From Pseudomonas poae (GTDB lineage Bacteria; Pseudomonadota; Gammaproteobacteria; Pseudomonadales; Pseudomonadaceae), in NCBI GenBank assembly GCA_004000515.1, contig CP034537.1, positions 5,842,001 through 5,906,000 on the forward strand: 64,000 bases of DNA, given 5' to 3'. Made by a program: the position numbers and the translations under genes. Shown here piece after piece: positions 39,024-49,484 of this stretch (its first letter is position 1; every line of letters starts with the position of its first letter). The notes under the pieces were generated by a model. That model made no database searches, was not told the DNA's origin, and was given only the letters and a program-made list of their open reading frames with translations.

Positions 39024-40541
39024 ATGACCGCACTGAGCACAACAGCGCGCATCGCCGTGATCGGTGCCGGGGCCATGGGCGCCGGCATCGCCCAGGTCGC
39101 AGCCCAGGCCGGCCACCCCGTGTTGCTGCTGGACAAACGCCCAGGCGCCGCCGCCAAGGCTATCGACGGGATCGACCGGCAACTGGGCAAGCGCGTCGAA
39201 AAAGGCAAGCTGTCGGCCGACGCCCGCAGGGTGACAGTCGCCCGCCTGCAGGCGGTGGAATCCATCGAGGATCTGGCCGATTGTGCGCTGATCATTGAAG
39301 CGATCGTCGAGAACCTGGAGGTCAAACGCGCCCTCTTCCGCCAGCTGGAAAGCATTTGCAACGAGCAGTGCATCCTGGCCAGCAATACTTCTTCGTTGTC
39401 GATCACCAGCATTGCCGCCCAACTGGAACGCCCACAACGTTTGCTCGGGCTGCACTTTTTCAACCCGGCGCCGGTCATGGCACTGGTGGAAATCGTCACC
39501 GGCCTGGCCAGCGACCCGGCCCTGGCCGACTGCCTGTACGCCACTGCCAAAGCCTGGGGCAAAAAACCGGTGCACGCCCGTTCGACGCCAGGGTTTATCG
39601 TCAACCGTGTGGCCCGCCCGTTCTACGCCGAAAGCCTGCGCCTGTTGCAGGAAAACGTTGCCGATTGCGCGACCCTGGATGCACTGATGCGCGATGCCGG
39701 CGGCTTTGCCATGGGCGCTTTCGAACTGACGGACTTGATCGGCCATGACGTCAACTATGCGGTGACCTGTTCGGTGTTCGACGCCTACTACGGCGACAAC
39801 CGTTTCCAGCCCTCGCTGATCCAGAAAGACTTGGTAGACGCCGGACGCCTGGGACGCAAGAGCGGTCACGGCTTTTATAGCTATGCCGACGGTGCCGAGC
39901 GGGCTCAGGCCAGGACGACAAGCAGCGAACGCACCGTCGCTACCTGTGTGATCGAGGGTGACCTGGGCATCGCCAACGCACTGGTCCCGCGCCTGCGCGA
40001 GCACTCCATCGAAGTCATCAGCCGCGACGGCCAAGGCCTGCTGCGGGTCGGCGCTGCGGTGCTGGCCTTGAGCGACGGGCGTATGGCGTGCCAACGCGCA
40101 AAGGAAGACGGCCTGCGCAACCTGATCCTGCTGGACCTGGCGTTCGACTACGGCACCGCGAGCCGCCTCGCCATCAGTTGCGCCGCCGGCATTGACCCGG
40201 ACGCGCTTGAAGACGGCGTGGCCCTGCTGCAACAGGCCGGGTTCAGCGTAAGCCTGCTCAGCGACAGCCCGGCCCTCGCCGTCCTGCGCACCGTGGCGAT
40301 GCTCGCCAACGAAGGCGCCGACGCTCTGCTGCAAGGCGTGGCCTCGGCCGCCGACATCGACCTGGCGATGCGCGCCGGGGTCAATTACCCAGCCGGCCCA
40401 CTGGCTTGGGCCGACACCATCGGGCTCGGCCACATCCTGCGCGTGCTGGAAAACCTGCACGCCAGTTATGGCGAAACACGCTACCGGCCCTCACTGCTGC
40501 TGCGCCGCCGCGTAGCCGAAGGGAGCCGTTTCCATGACTAA
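39024..40541 (+). CDS. paaH: 3-hydroxyadipyl-CoA dehydrogenase PaaH
   Basis: Intact 505-residue NAD+-dependent dehydrogenase. The dinucleotide-binding motif VIGAGAMGAGIAQVAA is at the N-terminus. The dehydrogenase family signature LHFFNPAPVMALVEIV follows, and a duplicated C-terminal domain includes GRKSGHGFYSY. It oxidizes 3-hydroxyadipyl-CoA to 3-oxoadipyl-CoA. It overlaps paaI by 8 bp. Confidence 0.93.
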   Translation: MTALSTTARIAVIGAGAMGAGIAQVAAQAGHPVLLLDKRPGAAAKAIDGIDRQLGKRVEKGKLSADARRVTVARLQAVESIEDLADCALIIEAIVENLEVKRALFRQLESICNEQCILASNTSSLSITSIAAQLERPQRLLGLHFFNPAPVMALVEIVTGLASDPALADCLYATAKAWGKKPVHARSTPGFIVNRVARPFYAESLRLLQENVADCATLDALMRDAGGFAMGAFELTDLIGHDVNYAVTCSVFDAYYGDNRFQPSLIQKDLVDAGRLGRKSGHGFYSYADGAERAQARTTSSERTVATCVIEGDLGIANALVPRLREHSIEVISRDGQGLLRVGAAVLALSDGRMACQRAKEDGLRNLILLDLAFDYGTASRLAISCAAGIDPDALEDGVALLQQAGFSVSLLSDSPALAVLRTVAMLANEGADALLQGVASAADIDLAMRAGVNYPAGPLAWADTIGLGHILRVLENLHASYGETRYRPSLLLRRRVAEGSRFHD

Positions 40542-40983
40542 CCACGACGCCATGCGCCTGGCCAGTGCCTGCGCCCAAGCGATGTTCGAACGCGACAGCG
40601 CCAGCCAAGGAATGGGCATGCGCCTGCTCTCGGCGGCACCGGGCACCGCCCGCGTGGGCATGAGCGTGCGCGCCGACATGCTCCAGGGCCACGGCACTTG
40701 CCATGGCGGCTACCTGTTCGCCCTGGCTGACTCGGCCTTTGCACTGGCCTGCAACAGCTACAACGAAGCCACGGTGGCGATGGGGTGCAGCATCGACTAC
40801 ATCGCCCCGGCGCGCCTGGGCGACACCCTGAATGCCGAATGCATCGAGCAAAGCCGTTCCGGCCGCACCGGCAACTACGACGTGCGTATCGAAAACCAGC
40901 AAGGCGAACTGATCGCCCTGTTCCATGGCAAATCCTACAAAGTGCGCGGCCCGGTGCTGGCGCAGGAGACCCCGAATGAATGA
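40534..40983 (+). CDS. paaI: Hydroxyphenylacetyl-CoA thioesterase PaaI
   Basis: Intact 149-residue hotdog-fold thioesterase with [21 protein letters not shown], the catalytic Asp segment of the PaaI family. It rescues CoA from dead-end CoA esters. Overlaps paaH and paaJ at both ends, showing tight translational coupling. Confidence 0.93.
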   Translation: MTNHDAMRLASACAQAMFERDSASQGMGMRLLSAAPGTARVGMSVRADMLQGHGTCHGGYLFALADSAFALACNSYNEATVAMGCSIDYIAPARLGDTLNAECIEQSRSGRTGNYDVRIENQQGELIALFHGKSYKVRGPVLAQETPNE

Positions 40984-42181
40984 CGCCCTGATCATCGACG
41001 CGGTGCGTACCCCCATAGGCCGCTATGCCGGCGCCCTGAGCAGTGTGCGGGCCGACGACCTCGGCGCGGTGCCGCTGCGTGAGTTGCTGCGTCGCTACCC
41101 GAACGTAGACTGGAGCACGGTGGACGATGTGATCTACGGCTGCGCCAACCAGGCCGGCGAAGACAACCGCAACGTGGCGCGCATGTCGGCGCTGCTGGCA
41201 GGGTTGCCGGTGAGCGTGCCGGGCACCACGCTTAACCGCCTGTGCGGGTCGGGGCTGGATGCCATTGGCACCGCCGCCCGCGCCATTCGCTGCGGCGAAG
41301 CCGGGCTGATGCTGGTGGGTGGCGTGGAATCGATGTCCCGCGCACCGTTGGTGATGGGCAAGGCCGAGCAGGCTTTTTCGCGCCAGGCCGAGATCTACGA
41401 CACCACCATCGGCTGGCGCTTCGTCAATCCGTTGATGAAGACCACCTACGGCATCGACTCCATGCCGGAGACCGCCGAGAACGTCGCCGCACAGTTCAAT
41501 ATCTCTCGCGCCGACCAGGATGCGTTTGCCCTGCGCAGCCAGCAACGCGCTGGCGCAGCCCAGGCCAGCGGACGGCTGGCCAAGGAAATCGTCGCGGTGC
41601 AAATCCCCCAACGCAAAGGCCCGGCCAAGGTGGTGGAGCACGACGAGCACCCGCGTGGCGACACCACCCTTGAGCAATTGCAAAAGCTCGACACGCCGTT
41701 TCGCGAAGGTGGCAGCATTACCGCCGGCAATGCGTCCGGGGTTAACGACGGCGCCTGCGCGTTGCTGCTGGCCAATGCCGAAACCGCCAAACGCTATGGA
41801 TTGAAAGCCCGTGGCCGGGTGGTCGCAATGGCCACGGCAGGTGTGGAGCCGCGCATTATGGGCATCGGCCCGGTACCAGCCACGCGCAAGGTGCTGGAAC
41901 TGGCGAACCTGAGCCTGGCGGACATGGACGTGATCGAGCTCAACGAAGCCTTCGCCGCCCAAGGCCTGGCCGTGCTGCGCGAACTTGGTCTGAGCGACAC
42001 CGATGCACGGGTCAATCCCAACGGCGGTGCGATTGCCCTCGGCCATCCGCTGGGCATGAGCGGCGCACGCCTGGTGACCACTGCCCTGCACGAGCTGGAG
42101 GAACGCCAAGGCCGTTACGCGCTATGCACCATGTGCATCGGCGTCGGCCAGGGCATCGCACTGGTCATCGAGCGCCTATAA
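40976..42181 (+). CDS. paaJ: 3-oxoadipyl-CoA / 3-oxo-5,6-dehydrosuberyl-CoA thiolase PaaJ
   Basis: Intact 401-residue thiolase. Catalytic Cys in [15 protein letters not shown], His in [19 protein letters not shown] and the second Cys in [10 protein letters not shown]. It acts twice in the pathway: on 3-oxo-5,6-dehydrosuberyl-CoA and on 3-oxoadipyl-CoA. Start ATG 40976, overlapping paaI. A 106-bp gap with a GCCCGG/CCGGGC hairpin (about 42240-42258) precedes paaK. Confidence 0.92.
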   Translation: MNDALIIDAVRTPIGRYAGALSSVRADDLGAVPLRELLRRYPNVDWSTVDDVIYGCANQAGEDNRNVARMSALLAGLPVSVPGTTLNRLCGSGLDAIGTAARAIRCGEAGLMLVGGVESMSRAPLVMGKAEQAFSRQAEIYDTTIGWRFVNPLMKTTYGIDSMPETAENVAAQFNISRADQDAFALRSQQRAGAAQASGRLAKEIVAVQIPQRKGPAKVVEHDEHPRGDTTLEQLQKLDTPFREGGSITAGNASGVNDGACALLLANAETAKRYGLKARGRVVAMATAGVEPRIMGIGPVPATRKVLELANLSLADMDVIELNEAFAAQGLAVLRELGLSDTDARVNPNGGAIALGHPLGMSGARLVTTALHELEERQGRYALCTMCIGVGQGIALVIERL

Positions 42182-42287
42182 GACCAAATAATCCGAATTC
42201 CCGAGGAACCGAGCGGTATCCTTGGGGCATGCACTCAAAGCCCGGCTGCTGACCGGGCTGGAACACAAAAATAATTCGAGTGAAATC

Positions 42288-43612
42288 ATGAACATGCCAA
42301 TTGCCAAAACCGTGCTTGAACCTGTGTTGGACCCGTTGGAAACCGCCAGCATCGACGAGCTGCGCCAGCATCAGCTGGAGCGCCTGCGTTGGAGCCTCAA
42401 CCTCGCCTACACCAACGTGCCGCTGTACCGTCAGCGTTTCGACGCGCTGGGCGTGCACCCCAGCGACATCAAGTGCCTGGAAGACCTGGCCAAATTTCCG
42501 TTCACCACCAAGTCAGACCTGCGCGACAACTACCCGTACGGCATGTTTGCCGTGCCGATGCACGACGTGGTGCGCCTGCATGCGTCCAGCGGCACCACCG
42601 GCAAACCCACGGTGGTCGGCTACACCCAGAACGACATCGACACCTGGGCCAACGTGGTCGCGCGCTCGATTCGCGCCGCCGGTGGCCGCCGTGGCGACAA
42701 GGTGCACATCTCCTATGGCTACGGCCTGTTCACCGGTGGCCTCGGCGCGCACTACGGCGCCGAACGCCTGGGCTGCACAGTCATTCCGATGTCGGGCGGG
42801 CAGACCGAAAAGCAGGTGCAACTGATCAAGGATTTCCAGCCGGACATCATCATGGTCACGCCCTCCTACATGCTCAACATCGCTGACGAGATCGAGCGCC
42901 AGGGCCTGGACCCGCACAAACTCGCGCTGCGCCTGGGCATCTTCGGCGCCGAGCCGTGGACCGGCGAGCTGCGCAGCGCCATTGAGAACCGTCTGGGCAT
43001 CACCGCCCTGGACATCTACGGCCTGTCGGAAATCATGGGCCCAGGCGTGGCCATGGAATGCGCCGAAACCAAGGACGGTCCGACCATTTGGGAAGATCAC
43101 TTCTACCCGGAAATCATCGACCCGGTGACCGGTGAAGTGCTGCCAGACGGCCAGATGGGCGAACTGGTGTTCACCTCCTTGAGCAAAGAAGCGCTGCCGA
43201 TGATCCGCTACCGCACCCGCGACCTGACGCGCCTGCTGCCTGGCACTGCCCGGCCGATGCGGCGCATCGACAAGATCACCGGCCGTAGCGACGACATGCT
43301 GATTATTCGGGGGTTAACGTGTTCCCCACCCAGGTCGAGGAACAGGTACTCAAAGTCAAACAGCTGTGCGAGTGCTACGAGATCCATCTGTATCGCAATG
43401 GCAACCTGGACAGCGTTGACGTGCATGTGGAGCTCAAGGCCGAACATCAGCACCTGGGCGACGAACAGCAAAAGGCTATTGCCAGCGAACTGAGCCGTCA
43501 CATCAAGACCTACATTGGCATCAGCACCCGTATCGTGTTGCAGCCGATGCACTCGATCAAGCGCTCCGAAGGCAAAGCCTGCCACGTGATCGACAACCGC
43601 CCTAAAGCATGA
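42288..43612 (+). CDS. paaK: Phenylacetate-CoA ligase PaaK
   Basis: About 442 residues, adenylate-forming ligase. The AMP-binding P-loop is [34 protein letters not shown] and [15 protein letters not shown] are family segments. It activates phenylacetate to phenylacetyl-CoA, the first pathway step and the source of the PaaX inducer. A missing G near 43310 splits off the C-terminal domain ([11 protein letters not shown]). A terminator follows 17 bp after the stop. Confidence 0.92.
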
Positions 43613-43627
43613 CTGCTGCACCTTACA

Positions 43628-43650
43628 GCCCCGCTTCGGCGGGCTTTTTT
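43628..43650 (+). terminator. Rho-independent terminator after paaK
   Basis: Stem GCCCCGC-TTCG-GCGGGC followed by six T. It separates the paaGHIJK and paaA operons. Confidence 0.85.
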
Positions 43651-43677
43651 GCGCGCAGAAAAAGCCATCCAGCGCAA

Positions 43678-43743
43678 AGTGATACAAAAACATTAATGAC
43701 ACGTTATTTTGTGTTTGATAAATATTTCTGTATCACTTATAAA
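43678..43743 (+). promoter_or_regulatory. paaA promoter with putative PaaX operator
   Basis: Sigma-70 promoter TTGATA (43715-43720), 17-bp spacer, TATAAA (43738-43743). A perfect inverted repeat AGTGATACA (43678-43686)/TGTATCACT (43729-43737) has its right arm inside the spacer, as expected for a repressor. PaaX is the likely ligand. Confidence 0.75.
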
Positions 43744-43785
43744 GTTCTCCATGCCTTTAAACAGATTCACGGCGGGAGACTCACC

Positions 43786-44775
43786 ATGTACGCACAGCTT
43801 GTAGAAACCGGAGTGAAGCGCATCAAGGACCTGTCGGAGATGTCCGAGCAGGAGCGCCACTTCCAGGAAAAGATCGACGCCGAAATCAAGATCGAAGCCA
43901 AGAACTGGATGCCCGACGCCTACCGTCAAACCCTGATCCGGCAGATCTCCCAGCACGCCCACTCCGAGATCGTCGGCATGCTGCCCGAAGGCAACTGGGT
44001 GACCCGCGCGCCGACCCTCAAGCGCAAGCTGCAACTGATGGCCAAGATCCAGGACGAAGCCGGCCACGGGCTGTACCTGTACAGCGCCATGGAAACCCTG
44101 GGCGCCGACCGCGATGAAGAAATTGCCAAGCTGCACAGCGGCAAGGCCAAGTATTCGAGCATTTTCAATTACCCGACCCTGAACTGGGCCGACATGGGCG
44201 CCGTGGGCTGGCTGGTAGATGGCGCCGCGATCGTCAACCAGGTGGTGCTGCAGCGCACCTCCTACGGCCCCTACTCCCGCGCCATGGTGCGTATTTGCAA
44301 GGAAGAGAGTTTCCACCAGCGCCAGGGCTACGAGATCCTGCTGACCATGATGCGTCACGGCACCCAGGCGCAAAAAGACATGGTGCAGGACGCGATCAAC
44401 CGCCTGTGGTGGCCGTCGCTGATGATGTTCGGCCCCAGCGACGAGCACTCGCCCAACAGCGCCCAGTCCATGGCCTGGAAGATCAAGCGCCAGAGCAACG
44501 ACGAACTGCGCCAGCGCTTTATCGACCAGACCATCCCGCAACTGGAACTGCTGGGCTGCACCTGCCCCGACCCGGACTTGAAGTGGAACGCCGAACGCGG
44601 CCACTACGACTTCGGCGAGATCCAGTGGAACGAGTTCTACGAAGTGCTCAAGGGCAACGGCCCGTGCAACCAGGAACGCGTGGCCACCCGCCGCAAAGCC
44701 ATCGAAGACGGCGCCTGGGTGCGCGAAGCCGCCGTGGCCCATGCCCGTAAAAAACACAATAAGAACGCTGCCTGA
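43786..44775 (+). CDS. paaA: Phenylacetyl-CoA 1,2-epoxidase subunit PaaA
   Basis: Intact 329-residue catalytic subunit of the diiron multicomponent epoxidase. Carboxylate/His ligands of the diiron site are visible in [15 protein letters not shown] and [15 protein letters not shown]. Works with PaaB, PaaC and the reductase PaaE; PaaD matures the iron centres. Start ATG 43786 with GGGAGA ribosome site. Confidence 0.95.
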   Translation: MYAQLVETGVKRIKDLSEMSEQERHFQEKIDAEIKIEAKNWMPDAYRQTLIRQISQHAHSEIVGMLPEGNWVTRAPTLKRKLQLMAKIQDEAGHGLYLYSAMETLGADRDEEIAKLHSGKAKYSSIFNYPTLNWADMGAVGWLVDGAAIVNQVVLQRTSYGPYSRAMVRICKEESFHQRQGYEILLTMMRHGTQAQKDMVQDAINRLWWPSLMMFGPSDEHSPNSAQSMAWKIKRQSNDELRQRFIDQTIPQLELLGCTCPDPDLKWNAERGHYDFGEIQWNEFYEVLKGNGPCNQERVATRRKAIEDGAWVREAAVAHARKKHNKNAA

Positions 44776-44790
44776 TCCGGAGTTGCCGCT

Positions 44791-45070
44791 ATGTCTGAAT
44801 GGACCCTTTTGAAGTCTTCGTGCGCAGCAAGCACGGCCTCAACCACAAACACGTGGGCAGCGTGCATGCCGCCGACACCACCATGGCCATCGAGAACGCC
44901 CGCGAGCTGTACACCCGTCGCAGCGAAGGCGTAAGCCTGTGGGTGGTGCCCTCGGCCTTGATCACCGCTTCGTCGCCGGATGAAAAGACCCACTGTTCGA
45001 CCCGTCTGACGACAAGGTCTACCGCCACGCCAGCTTCTACGAGTTGCCGGCCGAAGTCGGGCACATGTGA
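44791..45070 (+). CDS. paaB: Phenylacetyl-CoA epoxidase subunit PaaB
   Basis: About 93 residues, start MSEWTLFEVFVRSKHGL. Bridges PaaAC heterodimers in the epoxidase. Two one-base deletions, near 44806 (T-run) and 44987, break the frame. The C-terminus after the second is DPLFDPSDDKVYRHASFYELP. Position between paaA and paaC confirms identity. Confidence 0.9.
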
Positions 45071-45078
45071 GGTCGACC

Positions 45079-45840
45079 ATGAATACTCAAACCGATCTAA
45101 TCGAATACCTGCTGCGCCTGGGCGACAGCGCCCTGATCCAAGGCCAGCGCCTGTGCCAGTGGTGCGGTCATGCACCAGCGCTGGAAGAAGAACTGGCGCT
45201 GATGAACGTCGGCCTCGACCTGGTAGGCCAGGCGCGCAACTGGCTGGAGTACGCCGCCGAGCTGCTGGACGATGGCCGCGATGCCGACGACCTGGCCTTC
45301 CGCCGCGATGAGCGCGCCTACCGCAACCTGCTGCTGGTGGAACAACCCAACGGCGACTACGCGGTGACCATTCTCAAGCAATTCCTGTACGACGCCTGGC
45401 ACTTGCCGGTGCTGGCGGGCCTGAGCCAGTCCAGCGACGAACGCATCGCCGGGATCGCCGCCAAGGCAGTCAAGGAAGTCACCTACCACCTGCGCCGCTC
45501 CGGTGAATGGGTGGAACGCCTGGGTGACGGCACCGAGGAAAGCCATGCGCGCATGCTCGCGGCGATCCCCGAGGTGTGGCGCTTTACCGTCGAACTGACC
45601 AGCGCCGACGACAGCGAGCAGCGCCTGTGCGAAGCCGGTATCACCCCGGACACCGCGCAAGTCGCCGCTGCTTGGCAGAACACCGTGAGCGCAATCTTCG
45701 CCAGCGCCACCCTGCCCGTCCCACCGGCACCGAGCTACTTCTACCTGAATGCACGGCGCGGCCTGCACACCGAGCACCTGGGCATCCTGCTGGCCGAGAT
45801 GCAGTTTTTGCCGCGAGCGTACCCCGATGCGACCTGGTGA
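45079..45840 (+). CDS. paaC: Phenylacetyl-CoA epoxidase structural subunit PaaC
   Basis: Intact 253-residue ferritin-like subunit with LRLGDSALIQGQRLCQWCGHAP and LKQFLYDAWHLPVL. Non-catalytic partner stabilizing PaaA. It overlaps paaD by 14 bp. Confidence 0.93.
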   Translation: MNTQTDLIEYLLRLGDSALIQGQRLCQWCGHAPALEEELALMNVGLDLVGQARNWLEYAAELLDDGRDADDLAFRRDERAYRNLLLVEQPNGDYAVTILKQFLYDAWHLPVLAGLSQSSDERIAGIAAKAVKEVTYHLRRSGEWVERLGDGTEESHARMLAAIPEVWRFTVELTSADDSEQRLCEAGITPDTAQVAAAWQNTVSAIFASATLPVPPAPSYFYLNARRGLHTEHLGILLAEMQFLPRAYPDATW

Positions 45841-46390
45841 AGTGATCGCCAGCGACCGGCCCGCGCAGCCCACCGACCTGGCCGCCGCCTGGGCCACCCT
45901 CGCCCTGGTGATGGACCCGGAAGTGCCGGTGGTCAGCGTGGTTGACCTGGGCATCGTGCGCGACCTTGACTGGCAGGCCGGCCACCTGCATGTGGTGGTC
46001 ACGCCCACCTATTCCGGCTGCCCGGCCACCGAAGTGATCGAGAGCGATATCCGCGATGCGCTGGAGCACGCCGGTTTTCGCGCACCGCACCTGGAGCGCA
46101 AGTTGACCCCGGCCTGGTCCACCGACTGGATCACCGAGGATGGCCGCGAGCGCCTGCGCGCCTACGGCATCGCACCGCCCCAGGGCAGCGCGAGCAAGCG
46201 CAGCCTGCTCGGTGAAAGCCCGGTGGTGGTGTGCCCGCAGTGTGCAAGCACGCACACCGAAGTGCTCAGCGAGTTCGGCTCCACCGCCTGCAAGGCGCTG
46301 TACCGCTGCCGCGACTGCCTGGAACCGTTTGACTATTTCGCGCATCTGAGGGGCCCCGCGCCGTCTCGGTTGGAGAATAACAATGAGTAA
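45827..46390 (+). CDS. paaD: Epoxidase Fe-S/diiron maturation protein PaaD
   Basis: 187 residues, with the DUF59/MIP18 domain (ALVMDPEVPVVSVVDLGIVRD, TPTYSGCPATEVI) and a C-terminal zinc-ribbon pattern CPQCAS...YRCRDC. Start MRPGEVIASD inside paaC. The tail after FDYF is longer than I expect for PaaD, so a small frameshift at the end is possible. It overlaps paaE. Confidence 0.9.
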   Translation: MRPGEVIASDRPAQPTDLAAAWATLALVMDPEVPVVSVVDLGIVRDLDWQAGHLHVVVTPTYSGCPATEVIESDIRDALEHAGFRAPHLERKLTPAWSTDWITEDGRERLRAYGIAPPQGSASKRSLLGESPVVVCPQCASTHTEVLSEFGSTACKALYRCRDCLEPFDYFAHLRGPAPSRLENNNE

Positions 46391-47458
46391 ATTTCACAGC
46401 CTGGTGATCAAGGACGTACGCAGCGAAACCCGTGACGCGGTGTCCATCGCCTTCGAGATCCCCCAGCACCTGCAAGACAGTTTTCACTTCACCCAGGGCC
46501 AGCACCTGGTAATGCGCACCCAACTGGACGGCGAAGAAGTGCGCCGCTCCTATTCCATCTGCACCGGCGTGAATGACGGCGAACTGCGCATCGCCATCAA
46601 GCGCGTGGCCGGAGGGCGTTTTTCGGCGTTTGCCAATGAGCAGCTCAAGGCCGGGCACAGCCTGGAAGTGATGCCGCCTGCCGGGCATTTTCACGTGGAA
46701 CTGGACCCTGCACGCCACGGCAACTATTTGGCCGTGGCGGCCGGCAGCGGTATTACGCCGATCCTGTCGATCATCAAGACCACCCTGCAAACCGAGCCCC
46801 ACAGCCGCGTGACGCTGCTGTACGGCAACCGTTCCAGCTCCGGCGCGCTGTTTCGCGAGCAGCTGGAAGATTTGAAAAACCGCTATTTGCAGCGCCTGAA
46901 CCTGATCTTTTGTTCAGCCGCGAACAGCAGGATGTGGACCTCTACAACGGCCGCATCAACGCCGACAAATGCGAGCAACTGTTCTCCCGCTGGCTGGACG
47001 TAAAAACCCTCGACGCCGCCCTCATCTGCGGCCCGCAGGAAATGACCGAAACCGTGCGCGACAGCCTCAAGGCCCGAGGCATGCAGCCTGAACGCATTCA
47101 CTTCGAACTGTTCGCCGCCGCCGGTAGCCAGCAGAAACGTGAAGCCCGCGAGGCCGCCCGCGAACTGGACGCCGCCGTCAGCCAGATCACCGTGATCAGC
47201 GATGGCCGCGCCTTGGCCTTCGACCTGCCGCGCAACAGCCAGAGCATCCTCGACGCCGGCAACGCCCAAGGCGCCGAGCTGCCGTATTCGTGCAAGGCCG
47301 GCGTGTGCTCGACCTGCAAATGCAAGGTCATCGAAGGCGAAGTGGAGATGGACAGCAACCACGCCCTGGAAGACTACGAAGTGGCCGCCGGCTACGTGCT
47401 GTCGTGCCAGGCCTTCCCGATCAGCGACAAGGTGGTACTGGACTTCGACCAACTCTGA
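46383..47458 (+). CDS. paaE: Phenylacetyl-CoA epoxidase reductase PaaE
   Basis: About 358 residues: FAD domain (RRSYSICTG), NAD(P)H domain (AAGSGITPILSIIKT, LICGPQEM) and a C-terminal plant-type [2Fe-2S] ferredoxin domain (YSCKAGVCSTCKCKV). Passes electrons from NADPH to PaaA. One base is missing near 46908, after RLNLIF. Confidence 0.93.
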
Positions 47459-47504
47459 CGCGTGCAGCCACACCCCAACACAACAATAAAAGGACGACAC
47501 CGCC

Positions 47505-47812
47505 ATGACCCCCGACGATATCGAACGCATCCGCCAGCACCCCGACTTTATCCAGTTGGTACGGCGCAAACAGAAGCTGTACTGGTCGCTGTCACTGATC
47601 ATGCTGGTGGTGTATTTCGGCTTTGTGTTGTTGGTGGCGTTCTCCCCGCCACCCTCGGGCAGTCCCTGAGCGGCGGCGTGACCACGGTGGGCATGCTGGT
47701 GGGTGTGGTGATTGTGTTGCTGGCGTTCGCGCTGACCGGTTTTTACGTGCACCGCGCCAACCATGTGATCGACCCGTTGAACGACAAACTCAAGCAGGAG
47801 TGCGCAGCATGA
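47505..47812 (+). CDS. DUF485 membrane protein, partner of PaaL
   Basis: About 102 residues with two hydrophobic helices ([16 protein letters not shown] and [16 protein letters not shown]). DUF485 proteins commonly precede actP-type acetate symporters. One C missing near 47647. Its stop overlaps the paaL start (ATGA), implying a joint function in transport. Confidence 0.82.
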
Positions 47813-49455
47813 GCCGGCTGATTGCGTGGTTCCTGTTGCCCCTTGCGTTGGCCACCGACCTGGCCATCGCCGCCGATGACGTGGCGCGGCCGCTGAACTG
47901 GAACGCCATCGGCATGTTCCTGGTGTTCGTACTTTTCACCTTTGGCGTGACGCGCTGGGCGGCGTTGCGCACCCGCTCGGCGAGCGACTTCTACACCGCC
48001 GGCGGCGGCATGACCGGGTTCCAGAACGGCCTGGCGATTGCCGGCGACATGATCTCGGCGGCGTCCTTCCTGGGCATCTCGGCGATGATGTTCCTCAATG
48101 GTTATGACGGTTTGCTGTACGCCCTGGGCGTATTGGCAGGCTGGCCGATCATCCTGTTCCTGATTGCCGAGCGCCTGCGCAACCTGGGCAAGTACACCTT
48201 TGCCGACGTGGTGTCGTACCGCCTGGAACAGACCCCGGTGCGCCTCACCTCGGCCTTCGGCACCCTGACCGTGGCGCTGATGTATTTGGTGGCGCAGATG
48301 GTCGGCGCGGGCAAGTTGATCGAGCTGCTGTTCGGCATCGACTACCTGTACGCGGTGATGCTGGTGGGCGTGCTGATGGTGTTCTACGTGACGTTTGGCG
48401 GCATGCTCGCGACCACTTGGGTACAGATCATCAAGGCGGTGATGCTGCTGTTCGGCACCTCCTTCATGGCGTTCATGGTGCTCAAGCATTTCGGTTTCAG
48501 CACCGAGGCGATGTTTGCCGGGGCCGCCGCCGTGCATGCCAAGGGCAGCGCGATCATGGCGCCGGGTGGCTTGCTGTCCAACCCAATCGATGCGATTTCC
48601 CTGGGGGTGGGCATGATGTTCGGCACCGCCGGGCTGCCGCATATCCTGATGCGTTTCTTCACGGTCAGTGACGCCAAGGAAGCGCGTAAGAGCGTGTTCT
48701 ACGCCACCGGTTTCATCGGCTACTTCTACCTGCTGCTGATCGTGGTCGGCTTTGGCGCAATCGTCATGGTGGGCACCGACCCGACCTTCCGTGACGCCAA
48801 CGGCGCGATCATCGGCGGCGGCAACATGATCGCCGTGCACCTGGCCCAAGCGGTGGGCGGCAACCTGTTCCTCGGCTTCATTTCGGCGGTGGCGTTTGCC
48901 ACGATCCTGGCGGTAGTGGCCGGGCTGGCGCTGTCCGGCGCGTCGGCGGTGTCCCATGACCTGTATGCCTGCGTGATGCGCAAGGGTCAGGCCACCGAGC
49001 AGCAGGAGATCCGCGTGTCGCGCATCGCCACGCTGTGCATCGGGGTACTGGCGATCATCCTTGGCTTGCTGTTCGAGTCGCAGAACATTGCGTTCCTGTC
49101 CGGCCTGGTGCTGGCGATTGCCGCGTCGGTGAATTTCCCGGTGCTGTTCCTTTCGATGTACTGGAAGGGCCTGACCACCCGTGGCGCCGTGATCGGCAGC
49201 CTGGCCGGGCTGGTCTCGGCAATTGTGCTGCTGGTGCTGAGCCCGGCGGTGTGGGTCAACGTGCTGCATCACGACAAGGCGCTGTTCCCCTATTCGAACC
49301 CGGCGCTGTTTTCCATGAGCCTGGCGTTTTTCAGCGCCTGGCTGTTTTCGGTCACCGACACCTCACCCCGTGCCGCCCTTGAACGTGGCCGTTACCTGGC
49401 GCAGTTCATCCGCTCCATGACCGGCATCGGCGCAGCGGGCGCCAGCAAACACTAA
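47809..49455 (+). CDS. paaL: Phenylacetate permease PaaL (sodium:solute symporter family)
   Basis: Intact 548-residue ActP-like symporter: signal-like N-terminus, then about 13 membrane helices with [24 protein letters not shown] and [23 protein letters not shown]. Located inside the paa cluster, so phenylacetate is the expected substrate; acetate is the closest family alternative. Confidence 0.88.
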   Translation: MSRLIAWFLLPLALATDLAIAADDVARPLNWNAIGMFLVFVLFTFGVTRWAALRTRSASDFYTAGGGMTGFQNGLAIAGDMISAASFLGISAMMFLNGYDGLLYALGVLAGWPIILFLIAERLRNLGKYTFADVVSYRLEQTPVRLTSAFGTLTVALMYLVAQMVGAGKLIELLFGIDYLYAVMLVGVLMVFYVTFGGMLATTWVQIIKAVMLLFGTSFMAFMVLKHFGFSTEAMFAGAAAVHAKGSAIMAPGGLLSNPIDAISLGVGMMFGTAGLPHILMRFFTVSDAKEARKSVFYATGFIGYFYLLLIVVGFGAIVMVGTDPTFRDANGAIIGGGNMIAVHLAQAVGGNLFLGFISAVAFATILAVVAGLALSGASAVSHDLYACVMRKGQATEQQEIRVSRIATLCIGVLAIILGLLFESQNIAFLSGLVLAIAASVNFPVLFLSMYWKGLTTRGAVIGSLAGLVSAIVLLVLSPAVWVNVLHHDKALFPYSNPALFSMSLAFFSAWLFSVTDTSPRAALERGRYLAQFIRSMTGIGAAGASKH

Positions 49456-49484
49456 TCCCTTTTTTCTACCCTGGAGGAACCGTG

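Noticed and set aside
38877..40460. 527-codon minus-strand open frame opposite paaH
   Set aside because: Antisense of an intact, recognised gene; no start signal or homology.
47790..47860. PaaL as a plain acetate permease
   Set aside because: Family alone allows it, but position between paaE and paaZ with a DUF485 partner favours phenylacetate.
47743..49272. 509-codon minus-strand open frame opposite paaL
   Set aside because: Composition is rich in His, Gln and Arg, the mirror of hydrophobic PaaL codons; no family resemblance.
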